A stretch of DNA of 64,000 nucleotides from Oricola sp. (GTDB lineage Bacteria > Pseudomonadota > Alphaproteobacteria > Rhizobiales > Rhizobiaceae), in assembly GCF_022763245.1 (NCBI RefSeq), contig NZ_JALEGV010000036.1, positions 30,393 to 94,392 of the forward strand, read 5' to 3'. Below the pieces are notes generated by a model that searched no databases, was not told the origin of the DNA, and worked only from the letters and a program-made list of their open reading frames with translations. Positions within the stretch are counted from its first letter, which is position 1. Each line of letters begins with the position of its first letter. The position numbers were made by a program, and so were the translations under genes. Below are positions 8,372 through 17,599 of the stretch, piece by piece.

Positions 8372-9385
8372 ATGTCTCAACGCATTTCGAAAATCATCCG
8401 CCGCGCTACCGTGGCATGGATGGCGGCAGCGCTCGCGGCCGGAACGGCACTTCCCTCACAGGCGGAAACGCTGAAGTTCCTGTTGCCCTGGGGAGCGACC
8501 AGCGAAGGCAACATGGTCGTCGCGCAGTGCCTGATGAATATCATCGAGGAAACGACAGCCGGCGAGATCAAGCTGCAGAAGTTCGACAACTCCGTCGTGC
8601 CGCCGTTCGAGCAGTTCGAGCCCGTCGCAAGCGGCGTTTTCGACCTTCACTACACCAACCCTGCCTATCACTCCGGTAACACGGTCATCGGCCAGCTGAT
8701 GGATACGGTCACGCCGAACATGGAGAAGCGCCACGAATCCGGTCTCTGGGACATGGTCGACGAGGCCTACCAGACGCGGAACCTGAAGGTTCTCGCGCTG
8801 GGCGCCTCGACCGGCTTCCAGTTCTTCCTGCGGAACCAGATCGGTGAGGCCGGCAGCCTCGAAGGCCTGAAGATCCGGTCCAACCCGGCCTATGACGGCA
8901 CGATCCGCAAGCTTGGCGGCGCGCCGATCCAGCTTCCGATCACGGAGGTCTACACCTCGCTGCAAAAGGGGCTGATCGACGGCACGGCGTTCCCGGCGCA
9001 TGGCGTGGCCTCGTCGAAGATGTGGGAGGTTGCCGACTACATGGCACGTCCGATGTTCGGGCAGGGCACGACCCTTGTCGCGATGAACCTCGACAAGTGG
9101 AACGGCCTTTCGCTGGAAATCCAGGCCAAGATGCTTGAGGCGGGCACGCGCTTCGAGAACGAGTGCTACGGCGCCGTCGCCGAGGTCGCCACGCGCGATG
9201 AGGACATGATGAAGGAAAACGGTATGGAAATTACCGAGTTCGGCACCGAGGCCGCGTCCAACATCAACCAGTACTACAACGAAGGTATCTGGGAACGCGC
9301 CGAGAAAAACGGCGGAGATGAAGCCAAAGAAATCATCAGCTTCATCAAGGATAATGGTCTCGTCTACGCCGGACGGGAAGACTGA
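8372..9385 (+). CDS. TRAP transporter substrate-binding protein (DctP family), system 1
   Basis: 337 residues with a Sec signal peptide of about 31 residues ending SQA, then the DctP fold. The segment KIRSNPAYDGTIRKLGGAPIQLPITEVY contains the Arg that normally pairs with the substrate carboxylate in TRAP binding proteins. The ATG at 8372 is preferred over 8360 because GGAGGAG (8362-8368) would be its ribosome binding site. It works in the periplasm with the two membrane genes downstream. The ligand is probably a carboxylate handled by the amidohydrolases of the same operon. Confidence 0.9.
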   Translation: MSQRISKIIRRATVAWMAAALAAGTALPSQAETLKFLLPWGATSEGNMVVAQCLMNIIEETTAGEIKLQKFDNSVVPPFEQFEPVASGVFDLHYTNPAYHSGNTVIGQLMDTVTPNMEKRHESGLWDMVDEAYQTRNLKVLALGASTGFQFFLRNQIGEAGSLEGLKIRSNPAYDGTIRKLGGAPIQLPITEVYTSLQKGLIDGTAFPAHGVASSKMWEVADYMARPMFGQGTTLVAMNLDKWNGLSLEIQAKMLEAGTRFENECYGAVAEVATRDEDMMKENGMEITEFGTEAASNINQYYNEGIWERAEKNGGDEAKEIISFIKDNGLVYAGRED

Positions 9386-9392
9386 TCCTCCG

Positions 9393-9424
9393 ACGCGGTC
9401 CGAAGTGATTCGGACCGCGTTTTT
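9393..9424 (+). terminator. Hairpin with T-run between dctP and dctQ of TRAP system 1
   Basis: A perfect 12-bp stem (ACGCGGTCCGAA and its complement) with the 4-nt loop GTGA is followed by TTTT, the form of a rho-independent terminator. It starts 8 nt after the binding-protein stop codon and lies before the permease gene. It probably makes most transcripts end, or be protected, after dctP, so that binding protein is made in excess over membrane subunits. Confidence 0.8.
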
Positions 9425-9452
9425 CTCCGACGACAAACAAAAGTGGCCCCTG

Positions 9453-9986
9453 ATGTTGTCCTTCCTGCATGCGCTCGGCCGTCAGCATGACCGGCTGACG
9501 AGACTTGGCGCGGTGATTTCCGCGCTCTGCCTCGGCGGTATCGTCGTGCTCTATGGCGGCGAGATCGTCACCCGGCATTTCCTGCACTCGCCGACCAGTT
9601 GGAGCAGCGCTGTTGCCGTCTATCTGCTGCTGGCGACCGTGATGCTGATGCTTCCCAGCCTGACGATGAACATCGATCACGTGGCGGTCAGCATCGCCGA
9701 AGAACATTTCACGCCACGCTACGCCTTTCTGTCGGCGGCGGCCGTGCTGGCGATCTCCGCCGCGATCTGCTTCCTGTCCGCTTTCTTCTCGCTGTCGGAG
9801 ACGATGCGCGCTTTCACGCGCGGCACGCTGACGACCGACACACTCTTCGTCCCGAAATGGTGGCTGCTCTCGCTCGTGGTCTACGGGCTGACGAGTGCGA
9901 CGATCCATTTCATCCGTCATTTGTGCGGATTGGTGGCCCGTGACCGGCATCTGTTGATCACGAACGGCCGGGAGACTGCGCAATGA
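9453..9986 (+). CDS. TRAP transporter small permease (DctQ family), system 1
   Basis: 177 residues with four predicted membrane segments (about 22-42, 55-73, 92-114 and 140-160), the DctQ layout. The ATG at 9453 gives MLSFLHALGRQ, with no long N-terminal extension. Its stop overlaps the DctM start by 4 nt. It forms the membrane complex with DctM and receives substrate from the DctP protein encoded just upstream. Confidence 0.88.
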   Translation: MLSFLHALGRQHDRLTRLGAVISALCLGGIVVLYGGEIVTRHFLHSPTSWSSAVAVYLLLATVMLMLPSLTMNIDHVAVSIAEEHFTPRYAFLSAAAVLAISAAICFLSAFFSLSETMRAFTRGTLTTDTLFVPKWWLLSLVVYGLTSATIHFIRHLCGLVARDRHLLITNGRETAQ

Positions 9987-11299
9987 TCGACCTGCCCTGG
10001 TATGCAACGATCGGCTTTGCTTTCGGTACGGTGATGTTTCTGACTTTCGCCGGACTTCCGGTGTTCGTCTGTTTCCTGCTGATCAATGTGGTCGGCATCC
10101 TCGCCATTCTCGGCACGTCCGCCTTTGGCATGTTCTCCAACAGCCTTGTCGCGACCTTGACGAGCGAGCCCTTCATCGCGGTGCCGCTGTTTCTGCTGAT
10201 GGGCGAGATGCTGTCGCGAAGCCGCGCGATCGATGAACTCTACAAGGCGCTGGACTTCATTCTCGGGCGCACACGGATCCGTCTTTATGCGATGTGCACG
10301 ATGCTGGCGACGATGCTTGGCACCATGTCCGGTTCCGCCATGGCTGATGCCGCGATGCTTGGACGCTCGGTCTATCCGGGCATGATCGAGCGCGGCTATG
10401 ATCCGCGCGTTTCCACCGGTTTGATCCTTGCCGGCGCAACGATCGCTCCGATTATCCCGCCGAGCGTGCTGGTCGTGATCCTGGCGACCTTGGCGAACGA
10501 ATCCATCGCCGAGATGCTGATCGCGGGATTGCTGCCGGGTCTGCTCCTGGCGGCACTCTTCCTCGGCTACACCTATTTGCTGGTGCTGTTCAAACCGTCC
10601 ATGGCGCCGCCACTGGACGAAACCGCGTCACGCACCCTGGCGGAGCGATTGAAAGGCTTTGCCCGCATCCTGCCTTTCGGAGTCGTGGTGTTCATGGTGA
10701 TCGGGCTCATAATGCTCGGTGTGGCCAGTCCGACCGAGGCGGCGGCGGCGGGTGTGTTCGCGACCTTCCTGGTCGCCGCCTATCTGCGCACCCTCACACT
10801 TCGGATGCTATGGGAGTCGCTCTTCAACGCGGCCAAGATCACCGGCACGATCCTTGTCATCATCATGAGCGCCAACCTGTTCGGCCAGCTGTTGGCGTTT
10901 ACCGGCGCGCCGGAGGACATGGTGCGCATCGTTGAAGGCCTGAACGCCGCGCCGTGGATGATCTTTCTCTTGCTTATGGGCATCTCGTTGGTCGCGTGCA
11001 TGTTTCTCGGCCAAACCGAATACATGCTGATCTCGGTGCCGATCTTCACGCCGATCATCCATGCGACGGGTTTCGATCCGGTTTGGTTCTGGATGCTCTA
11101 CCTGATCAATATCACCGCCGGCGGCATGACACCGCCCTTTGGGATGACGATGTTCGTCTTCAAGGCGGCAGTGCCGGGCACCAGCATCATCGACATCTAC
11201 AAGTCCACATGGCCTTTCGTGGCGGTGATCCTGTTTGGCATCTCGTTGATGGCTGCATTCCCGCAAATCGTTCTGGTGCTCCCGCAAATGATGCGGTGA
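9983..11299 (+). CDS. TRAP transporter large permease (DctM family), system 1
   Basis: 438 residues of the DctM family, the ion-coupled transport subunit, with about 12 hydrophobic segments. Family stretches are visible: LGTMSGSAMADAAMLG in the first repeat, IAPIIPPSVLVVI near residue 155, SPTEAAAAGV near 250 and ITAGGMTPPFGMTMFV near 375. It overlaps dctQ by 4 nt and is followed after 95 bp by a ferredoxin gene in the same direction. Confidence 0.93.
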   Translation: MIDLPWYATIGFAFGTVMFLTFAGLPVFVCFLLINVVGILAILGTSAFGMFSNSLVATLTSEPFIAVPLFLLMGEMLSRSRAIDELYKALDFILGRTRIRLYAMCTMLATMLGTMSGSAMADAAMLGRSVYPGMIERGYDPRVSTGLILAGATIAPIIPPSVLVVILATLANESIAEMLIAGLLPGLLLAALFLGYTYLLVLFKPSMAPPLDETASRTLAERLKGFARILPFGVVVFMVIGLIMLGVASPTEAAAAGVFATFLVAAYLRTLTLRMLWESLFNAAKITGTILVIIMSANLFGQLLAFTGAPEDMVRIVEGLNAAPWMIFLLLMGISLVACMFLGQTEYMLISVPIFTPIIHATGFDPVWFWMLYLINITAGGMTPPFGMTMFVFKAAVPGTSIIDIYKSTWPFVAVILFGISLMAAFPQIVLVLPQMMR

Positions 11300-11370
11300 T
11301 CACGCCCCCCGGTCCGGCGATAGTCGCGCCTCCTCGCATCCGCGAAGGGGGACAGGACCGGTCACTCTGA

Positions 11371-11718
<348 letters not shown>

Positions 11719-11740
11719 GCCGGGCTGGAGCGCGTCTCCC

Positions 11741-12214
11741 TCAGGCGGGCTTTTCCGGCCGGTCGATGAGCTTGCGCATCAGCCGCAGGAGTTGATTCCG
11801 CTCTTCGGTATCGAGCGGTTCGAGGAAACGATCCTTGGCGCGCGAACTGTGCGGACGAACCTCATCGAGAAGTTTCGCGCCGTCGTCTGTGAGTTCCACC
11901 TGCCAGGCACGCGTGTCTGCCGGATTCTTCTTGCGGCGGGCCAGTCCATGCTTGATCAGGCGTGCGATGATCTGGCCGGTTGTGGCCTGGTCCAGTGAAA
12001 CGCGCTCGGCGACGACCACCTGACCGATTCCCGGGTTCTGTTGGAGCGTGATGAGCACGATGAGCTGTTCGGGAGTGATGCCGTAGGATTTGCATTCTTC
12101 TGCGAAAAACTCTCGTGACAGCTGCGAACACTGCCGGACCAGATAGCCCGGCATTGTGTTTATGTCCCTGATCAGACCGGCAAATTCGTCGGTTTCTTCG
12201 GTGTCGCATGGCAT
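11741..12214 (-). CDS. MarR-family transcriptional regulator
   Basis: 157 residues with a MarR winged helix-turn-helix: GITPEQLIVLITL, then AERVSLDQATTGQIIARLIKHGLARRKKNPADTRAW, including the usual wing Asp-x-Arg. The ATG at 12214 has AAGGAG about 10 nt upstream; a longer frame to 12307 lacks one. It is divergent from the TTT transporter and LeuCD-like genes, which it probably regulates. A perfect 12-bp palindrome lies immediately upstream of its ribosome binding site. Confidence 0.87.
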   Translation of the reverse strand: MPCDTEETDEFAGLIRDINTMPGYLVRQCSQLSREFFAEECKSYGITPEQLIVLITLQQNPGIGQVVVAERVSLDQATTGQIIARLIKHGLARRKKNPADTRAWQVELTDDGAKLLDEVRPHSSRAKDRFLEPLDTEERNQLLRLMRKLIDRPEKPA

Positions 12215-12232
12215 GCGGCTTTGTCTCCTTTT

Positions 12233-12244
12233 CAATTCGAATTG
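12233..12244. promoter_or_regulatory. Perfect 12-bp palindrome CAATTCGAATTG upstream of the MarR gene
   Basis: The palindrome lies 2 bp from the MarR ribosome binding site, within the 147-bp region shared with the tctC-type gene. MarR proteins often bind short AT-containing palindromes over their own promoter, so autoregulation is plausible. A 12-bp palindrome can occur by chance. Confidence 0.4.
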
Positions 12245-12361
12245 GCAAGCCTCGACGGTCCGGGCTTGCGTCCGGCAAAATCTATCTGTAAGAGATGCTA
12301 TGTACACTTAGGATCTTGCGCGGCGGCCCTGTCGCGGTCCAAGAAAGGGAGGAGTGACATC

Positions 12362-13438
12362 ATGACAATCAGGGACTTTCTTGCGCTTCCGGTCTTCGCG
12401 ACCGCGATGCTCGCGGCGATGCCCGCCATGTCCGACGGCTTCTATGAAGGCGAGACGATCACACTGGTCACCAATGTCGGCGCCGGCGGGTCCACCGATG
12501 TGCAGGCGCGACTCTTCGCCAAGCATTGGAAGGACCACATCGAGGGTAATCCGGATTTCGTCATCGAGCCGATGCCGGGTGGCGGCATGCTGCTTGGCAT
12601 AAATTACCTGATGGGTGCCGCGGACCCCGACGGGTTCACGCTGGGCTTCGTCGCGCCGAACGTGACGACCCGTCCCCTCGGCCCAGAGGCGCAACGCGTC
12701 GCCTATGAAAATTTCGAGGTGATCGGCTCGGTCAACGTTCCGGTCATCGCCTATGCCCGCAACGATGTGGGTTCCGGTCTGAAGGAGCCGGCCGATATCA
12801 CCAAGGTCGGGGAGGTCACGGTAGCCGGCTTCCAGCCGCGCTCGAGCTTCGACATGAACTCGCTGATCGGCCTCGAACTGCTCGGTGTCGAGACGAAATA
12901 TGTCGCCGGCTTCGGCGGCGGTTCCGCCCTTATGGCCGCGCTTCTGCGCGGGGAGGCAGATATCGGCACCACCGGTCTCAACAGTTACCGCGTCGGTATC
13001 ATGGAGAATTTCGTCAAGCCGGGACACGGCATTGGCCTCTGGACGATCCCGGCTGTCGATGAGAACGGTCAACCGATCGACGATCCGGAGGTTGCGGATG
13101 CGCCGCCGTTCCATGAACTCTACAAGCAGGTCAGGAACGAGGAGCCGTCCGGTCCTGCTTATGACGCGCTGATGTATATCAACAACGGACCGACGCTGAT
13201 GGTCGTTGCGCCTCCCGGTACGCCGGAGGACCTGATCGCCGAGCTTCGGGAGACCTTCCTGGAGACGACCACCGACGCCGAATATCTGGCCGATGTCGAG
13301 AAACAGGTGCATCTCAAGCCGGTTTTCTTCAACGCAGAGCGCACCAAGCAAATGATCGACCGTGCGCGTACGCTCAACGAGAGCGAGCCGGAAATGGCGA
13401 AATACCTGGCCGATCTGATCGCGAAATATTCCGAGTAG
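12362..13438 (+). CDS. Tripartite tricarboxylate transporter substrate-binding protein (TctC/Bug family)
   Basis: 358 residues: a signal peptide of about 24 residues (MTIRDFLALPVF ... AMS), then the Bug fold with the characteristic VGAGGSTDVQARLFAKHW near the N-terminus and MPGGGMLLGINYL. The ATG at 12362 follows GGGAGGAG. A longer frame from 12221 is not supported by any signal peptide. It delivers a carboxylate to the fused TctA-TctB protein next door and is separated from it by a hairpin. Confidence 0.88.
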   Translation: MTIRDFLALPVFATAMLAAMPAMSDGFYEGETITLVTNVGAGGSTDVQARLFAKHWKDHIEGNPDFVIEPMPGGGMLLGINYLMGAADPDGFTLGFVAPNVTTRPLGPEAQRVAYENFEVIGSVNVPVIAYARNDVGSGLKEPADITKVGEVTVAGFQPRSSFDMNSLIGLELLGVETKYVAGFGGGSALMAALLRGEADIGTTGLNSYRVGIMENFVKPGHGIGLWTIPAVDENGQPIDDPEVADAPPFHELYKQVRNEEPSGPAYDALMYINNGPTLMVVAPPGTPEDLIAELRETFLETTTDAEYLADVEKQVHLKPVFFNAERTKQMIDRARTLNESEPEMAKYLADLIAKYSE

Positions 13439-13452
13439 GTGCTGTGAACAGG

Positions 13453-13477
13453 CGGGCACCGCGCCTCGCGGTGCCCG
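13453..13477 (+). terminator. GC-rich hairpin between tctC-type gene and fused permease
   Basis: A perfect 11-bp stem (CGGGCACCGCG) with the 3-nt loop CCT lies 15 bp after the tctC-type stop codon. There is no real T-run after it (TATTCG), so it may act as an mRNA stabiliser or weak attenuator rather than a strong terminator. Confidence 0.55.
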
Positions 13478-13507
13478 TATTCGCTCGGGATTTCAGGACG
13501 ACAACGT

Positions 13508-15472
13508 ATGTTTGACAGCATGATTCAGGGCCTCCTGCAGGTTCTGGCCTGGCCCACTTCGGGCTTTCTTCTCCTCGGCGTGCTGGCGGGGCTTTGGCTG
13601 GGCGCCGTGCCTGGGCTTGGCGGAATCATCGGCATTGTCGTCGTCCTGCCCTTCACCTTCGGCATGGAGCCGGCATCGGCCTTTGCGCTGTTGATCGGCC
13701 TCTACGCGGTGACCGCGACTTCGGACAGCATCGCATCGATCATGCTCGGCATTCCCGGAACGGCAGCCTCCCAGGCGACGGTGATGGATGGCCATCCGAT
13801 GGCCAAGAAAGGCGAGGGGGCTCGTGCCCTCGGAGCGGCGATCACCGTATCCGGCTTCGGCGGCATCATGGGAGGCATCGCGCTGGCGCTGTCCCTGCCG
13901 CTGGCGCTTCCGATCATTCTCGCCTTCGGTTCTCCGGACTATTTTCTTCTTGGCGCCTTTGGATTGCTGCTGGTCGGCGCGCTGAGCGGCACTGCGATTG
14001 CGCGCGGCCTTGCCGCTGCCGGCATTGGTCTGCTGCTTTCGCAGATCGGCTATCCTGTGCGATCGGACGTCCCGCGATACTGGTTTGAAACTTATTACCT
14101 GATCGACGGACTCCCGCTGGTCGCCGCCGTGCTTGGGCTGTTCGCCCTTCCGGAACTCTTGGGATTGACCGTGTCGCGGTCCTCGATCTCCTCGGTCGAG
14201 GCCAGCACAGACATGCGAAGCGGTATGCTGCAGGGCGTTCGCGATGTCGTTCGACACCGCTGGCTGGCATTCCGTTGCTCGATCCTCGGCGTCTACATCG
14301 GCATGCTGCCGGGCCCGGGGCCTTCCATTGCGGACTGGATCGCCTATGGCCATACGGTGCAGAGCGCCAAGGACAAGTCGCAGTTCGGCAAGGGCGATGT
14401 GCGCGGCGTCATCGGTCCGGAAGCAACCAACAATGCCGTGAATGGCGGCTCGCTGATCCCGACTGTCGCGCTCGGCATTCCGGGAAGCGCTGGAATGGCG
14501 ATCCTGCTGGGCGCGTTCATGCTGCAGGGTCTGAGCCCCGGTCCGGCCATGCTGACCACGCATCTGACCACGACATTCACGCTCGTCTGGACACTCATCC
14601 TCGCCAATATCATCGGCGTTGCGGTCTTGTTTCTCCTTGTGCGTCAACTGGCGAAAGCGGCCTTCATCGACGGGCGGCTGCTCGTGCCCGCCGTAACGCT
14701 TTTCGTCTTCATGGGATCGTGGCTGTCGCAGCCGCATATCGGCAGTTGGCTCACGCTGTTGGGCATGGGCGCGCTCGGCATCTGGATGCGCCGGGCCGGC
14801 TGGCCGCGTCCGCCGCTTGTGCTGGGTTTCGTGCTCGGGCCGATCATGGAAAATGCCTTTGTTCTGTCCATGCAGGCATTCACCCCGATGGAACTGCTCA
14901 GCCGCCCGATGACGCTCGGCCTTGCAGCGCTGCTGATTGTCGCCACGGTCTTCACAGTCCGGGGACTGCGCCGAGGCGAGCAGGTGCAGGTCGACCGTGA
15001 CGACACGCATAAGGATGGCGATCCGGTCGCGGGCTGGCTGTCGCTCTTGCTGGCAGCTGTCTGGGCAGGCGTCTGCGTGTGGGCCTTCATCGAGGCGCAG
15101 TCCTTCCCGCTTTCGGCGAAGATTTTCCCGGAGGTGATATGCGGCGTTTCTTTTGTGGCAGCACTGTTCGTGCTGGCGAAGGATCTGCGCGGGCGATTGG
15201 CCGCGCGCGGAGCGACCGGTCAAATCGATTTTCGGCAGGACATCCGCACGCTGGAATTCCTCGTCTGGTACGCGGCGATACCGGCAGTGTCGTTCGTGAT
15301 CGGGCAGATCGTCGCCCTGCCGCTTTTCATCGCGGCCTATCTCAAGCGTTGGGGCGGATACGGACCCATCGCGATCCTCATCTACACCGCGGCTGCAGTC
15401 GCCATCATGGTGGGTGTTTACCAAACGCTCCTGCACGTGAAGTGGCTTCGTCCGATGATCGACCTCTGGTGA
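13508..15472 (+). CDS. Fused tripartite tricarboxylate transporter membrane protein (TctA-TctB fusion)
   Basis: 654 residues in one frame. Residues 1 to about 500 are TctA: AVPGLGGIIGIVVVLPF near the start, IMLGIPGTAAS near 80, PGPGPSIADWIAYG near 265, VALGIPGSAGMAILLG near 320. From about 510 to the end, a TctB-like part with four membrane segments follows (starting GDPVAGWLSLLL). TctA and TctB are normally separate genes of about 500 and 150 residues, and the small gene usually comes first. No stop or start codon signal lies at the junction, so this is a true fusion with reversed order. Confidence 0.87.
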   Translation: MFDSMIQGLLQVLAWPTSGFLLLGVLAGLWLGAVPGLGGIIGIVVVLPFTFGMEPASAFALLIGLYAVTATSDSIASIMLGIPGTAASQATVMDGHPMAKKGEGARALGAAITVSGFGGIMGGIALALSLPLALPIILAFGSPDYFLLGAFGLLLVGALSGTAIARGLAAAGIGLLLSQIGYPVRSDVPRYWFETYYLIDGLPLVAAVLGLFALPELLGLTVSRSSISSVEASTDMRSGMLQGVRDVVRHRWLAFRCSILGVYIGMLPGPGPSIADWIAYGHTVQSAKDKSQFGKGDVRGVIGPEATNNAVNGGSLIPTVALGIPGSAGMAILLGAFMLQGLSPGPAMLTTHLTTTFTLVWTLILANIIGVAVLFLLVRQLAKAAFIDGRLLVPAVTLFVFMGSWLSQPHIGSWLTLLGMGALGIWMRRAGWPRPPLVLGFVLGPIMENAFVLSMQAFTPMELLSRPMTLGLAALLIVATVFTVRGLRRGEQVQVDRDDTHKDGDPVAGWLSLLLAAVWAGVCVWAFIEAQSFPLSAKIFPEVICGVSFVAALFVLAKDLRGRLAARGATGQIDFRQDIRTLEFLVWYAAIPAVSFVIGQIVALPLFIAAYLKRWGGYGPIAILIYTAAAVAIMVGVYQTLLHVKWLRPMIDLW

Positions 15473-15488
15473 ACAGGAGCTTCCTGCA

Positions 15489-16904
15489 ATGACCCAACCG
15501 CGCACAATGTTCGAAAAGATCTGGTCCGACCATGTCGTTCAGGATCTGCAGGACGATTTCGCGCTGATCCATGTAGACCGTCACATCGTCCACGACCTCG
15601 GCGGGCGCGGTTTCGGCCAGCTCAACGACCAGAAGCTGACGGTGCGCAATCCGGAGCTCACATTCGCGACAGCCGATCACACGGTCACGACCCTCATCGA
15701 ACGGTTTGGCGTGGAGAGTCGTGACAATCCCTTCATCGAGAATCTGCGCAAGAACGCCGAGAAATTCGGTTTCGAGTTCTTCGATACGCCCGACGACCGC
15801 CACGGTATCGTTCACGTCCTGGTGCCGGAGCAGGGTCTCGCGCTGCCGGGCATGACGCTCGCCTGCGGCGACAGCCACAGTTGCACGATTGGAGCACTCG
15901 GCGTGCTTGCGTGGGGTATCGGACAAAGCGAACTGGTGCATGTCCTGGCCACCCAGACCAGCGTGCAGCGCAAGCCGAAGACCATGCGCATACGCCTCGA
16001 GGGCACGCTGGAACGATGGACGACTCCGAAGGATGTCATCCTGCATCTGATCGGAAAGCTTGGCGCCGCCGGTGGCAGTGGCTATGCCGTCGAGTTCTGC
16101 GGGCCGGTGATCGATGCGATGCCGATGGAGGGCCGCTTCACGATCTGCAACATGGCGATTGAGATGGGCGCGCGCTTTGCGCTGATCGCGCCGGACGAGA
16201 CCACAATTTCCTTTCTGGAGGGCCGCCCCTATGCCCCGGCCGGCGCGGCATGGGACGCCGCGGTGGCGCAGTGGCGCGATCTGCCTTCCGACGAAGGCGC
16301 GACGTTCGACCGGGAGTTCACGCTGGATGTCACCGGTCTCTCGCCGCAGGTTACCTGGGGAACAAGCCCGCAAGACGTCATCTCCGTCGATGACACGATT
16401 CCTCTGCTCGACCGCTATGGCGACGAGGGACAGCGGCAATCGGCGAAAGCGGCGCTCGAGTATGTTGCGCTCGAACCGGGCCGGAAGATGGAGGGCACCC
16501 CCGTCGACTGGGTCTTCATCGGCTCCTGCACCAACGCGCGGATCGGCGATCTCGAGGCCGCCGCCTCGCTGGCGCGTGGTCGCAGGGTCAAGGACGGCGT
16601 GAAAGCCTGGGTGGTGCCGGGCTCGCGTGGCGTGAAGCGTTCGGCCGAAGAGAAGGGTCTCGATAGAATCTTCATCGAAGCGGGCTTCCACTGGGGCGAG
16701 CCGGGCTGTTCGCTTTGCGGCGGCAGTGGCGGCGGCATGGCGGAGAAGGTTCCGCAGGGCCAGCGCATCCTGTCCACCAGCAACCGCAACTTTGTCGGCC
16801 GGCAGGGACCAGGCAGCCGGACCCATCTGGCAAGCCCGCTGACTGCCGTCGCGACCGCCATCAGGGGCCGGATCGCGGATGTCCGCCATCTTGGAGACGA
16901 ATGA
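15489..16904 (+). CDS. LeuC-like large subunit of an aconitase-family hydro-lyase (3-isopropylmalate dehydratase family)
   Basis: 471 residues, LeuC length. The [4Fe-4S] ligands are present: Cys in GSCTNARIGDLEAA (about residue 346) and the pair in EPGCSLCGGSG (about 407-410), followed by TSNRNFVGRQGPGSRTHLASP as in LeuC. After the second Cys the usual AMN sequence of leucine enzymes is replaced by GGSGGG. The position behind a carboxylate transporter, rather than with leuB or leuA, suggests catabolic dehydration or isomerisation of a malate-type acid. Dimethylmalate, citramalate or homocitrate-type substrates are possible. Confidence 0.83.
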   Translation: MTQPRTMFEKIWSDHVVQDLQDDFALIHVDRHIVHDLGGRGFGQLNDQKLTVRNPELTFATADHTVTTLIERFGVESRDNPFIENLRKNAEKFGFEFFDTPDDRHGIVHVLVPEQGLALPGMTLACGDSHSCTIGALGVLAWGIGQSELVHVLATQTSVQRKPKTMRIRLEGTLERWTTPKDVILHLIGKLGAAGGSGYAVEFCGPVIDAMPMEGRFTICNMAIEMGARFALIAPDETTISFLEGRPYAPAGAAWDAAVAQWRDLPSDEGATFDREFTLDVTGLSPQVTWGTSPQDVISVDDTIPLLDRYGDEGQRQSAKAALEYVALEPGRKMEGTPVDWVFIGSCTNARIGDLEAAASLARGRRVKDGVKAWVVPGSRGVKRSAEEKGLDRIFIEAGFHWGEPGCSLCGGSGGGMAEKVPQGQRILSTSNRNFVGRQGPGSRTHLASPLTAVATAIRGRIADVRHLGDE

Positions 16905-17545
16905 AAATGGAACCTGTCATCAAGGTCTCGGGCGTTGCCGCCCCGCTTCTTCGCGACAACATCGATACCGATACGATCGCGCCGGGCCAGCGCCGGTCGC
17001 AAGTCGGCAAGGCTCGGCCGCTGAGTTATGACGCCCGACAGCTCGCGGAGATTCTGTTTTCGGCATGGCGTTACGACGATGCCGACGAGGAGAACCCGGA
17101 ATTCGTGTTGAACCGCGAGCCGTGGCGCTCGGCCCGCATCCTGATCGTCGGCGACAATTTCGGTTGCGGCAGCAGCCGGGAGACGGCGGTGGAGGCGCTT
17201 TACCACTTCGGAATCCGAGCGGTTATCGGGATCAGCTTTGGCGAGATATTCTACAACAATTGCTTCAAATGGGGTGTTGTGCCGGTCATCCTTCCACGGA
17301 CCGAGGTGGAGCGTCTCGCAGCCCAGGCCGAGGAACGTCCGGACAGCGTCTTCGAGGTCGACGTCGAAAAGCAGAGCCTGACGAAGCCGGATGGCGGCGT
17401 TCTCTCCTACCGGATACCCGAGTTGCGCCGACAGCAATTGCTGCACGGACTGGACGAGATCGGCATGACGCTGCGTATGGCAGATGAAATACAGTCGTTT
17501 CAGGACCGCCAGGCCGTCACCAAGCCTTGGGTTCATCGCCGGTAG
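16901..17545 (+). CDS. LeuD-like small subunit of an aconitase-family hydro-lyase
   Basis: 214 residues, the swivelling small subunit partner of the preceding gene, which it overlaps by 4 nt (ATGA). It shares the LeuD core: DNIDTDTIAP near residue 20, GDNFGCGSSRE near 85 and FGEIFYNNCFKWGVVPV near 115. In LeuD the GSSRE motif continues HAPWAL; here it continues TAVEAL, changing the residue next to the catalytic Ser-Arg. With the altered LeuC loop, this argues against 3-isopropylmalate as the natural substrate. Confidence 0.83.
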   Translation: MKMEPVIKVSGVAAPLLRDNIDTDTIAPGQRRSQVGKARPLSYDARQLAEILFSAWRYDDADEENPEFVLNREPWRSARILIVGDNFGCGSSRETAVEALYHFGIRAVIGISFGEIFYNNCFKWGVVPVILPRTEVERLAAQAEERPDSVFEVDVEKQSLTKPDGGVLSYRIPELRRQQLLHGLDEIGMTLRMADEIQSFQDRQAVTKPWVHRR

Positions 17546-17599
17546 CGCAATTCGAAGCTGTGATCGAAGATCGTCGGCGAGCGGGCCGATCGCAGCGGA

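Noticed and set aside
13493..15505. 670-codon antisense frame opposite the TctA-TctB fusion
   Set aside because: The product is Arg/Gln/His-rich with no hydrophobic core or motif, typical of a shadow of a membrane-protein gene.
15489..17545. Leucine-biosynthetic LeuCD
   Set aside because: The residues following GCSxC and GSSRE differ from those of leucine enzymes, and the genes sit with a carboxylate transporter instead of leuA or leuB.
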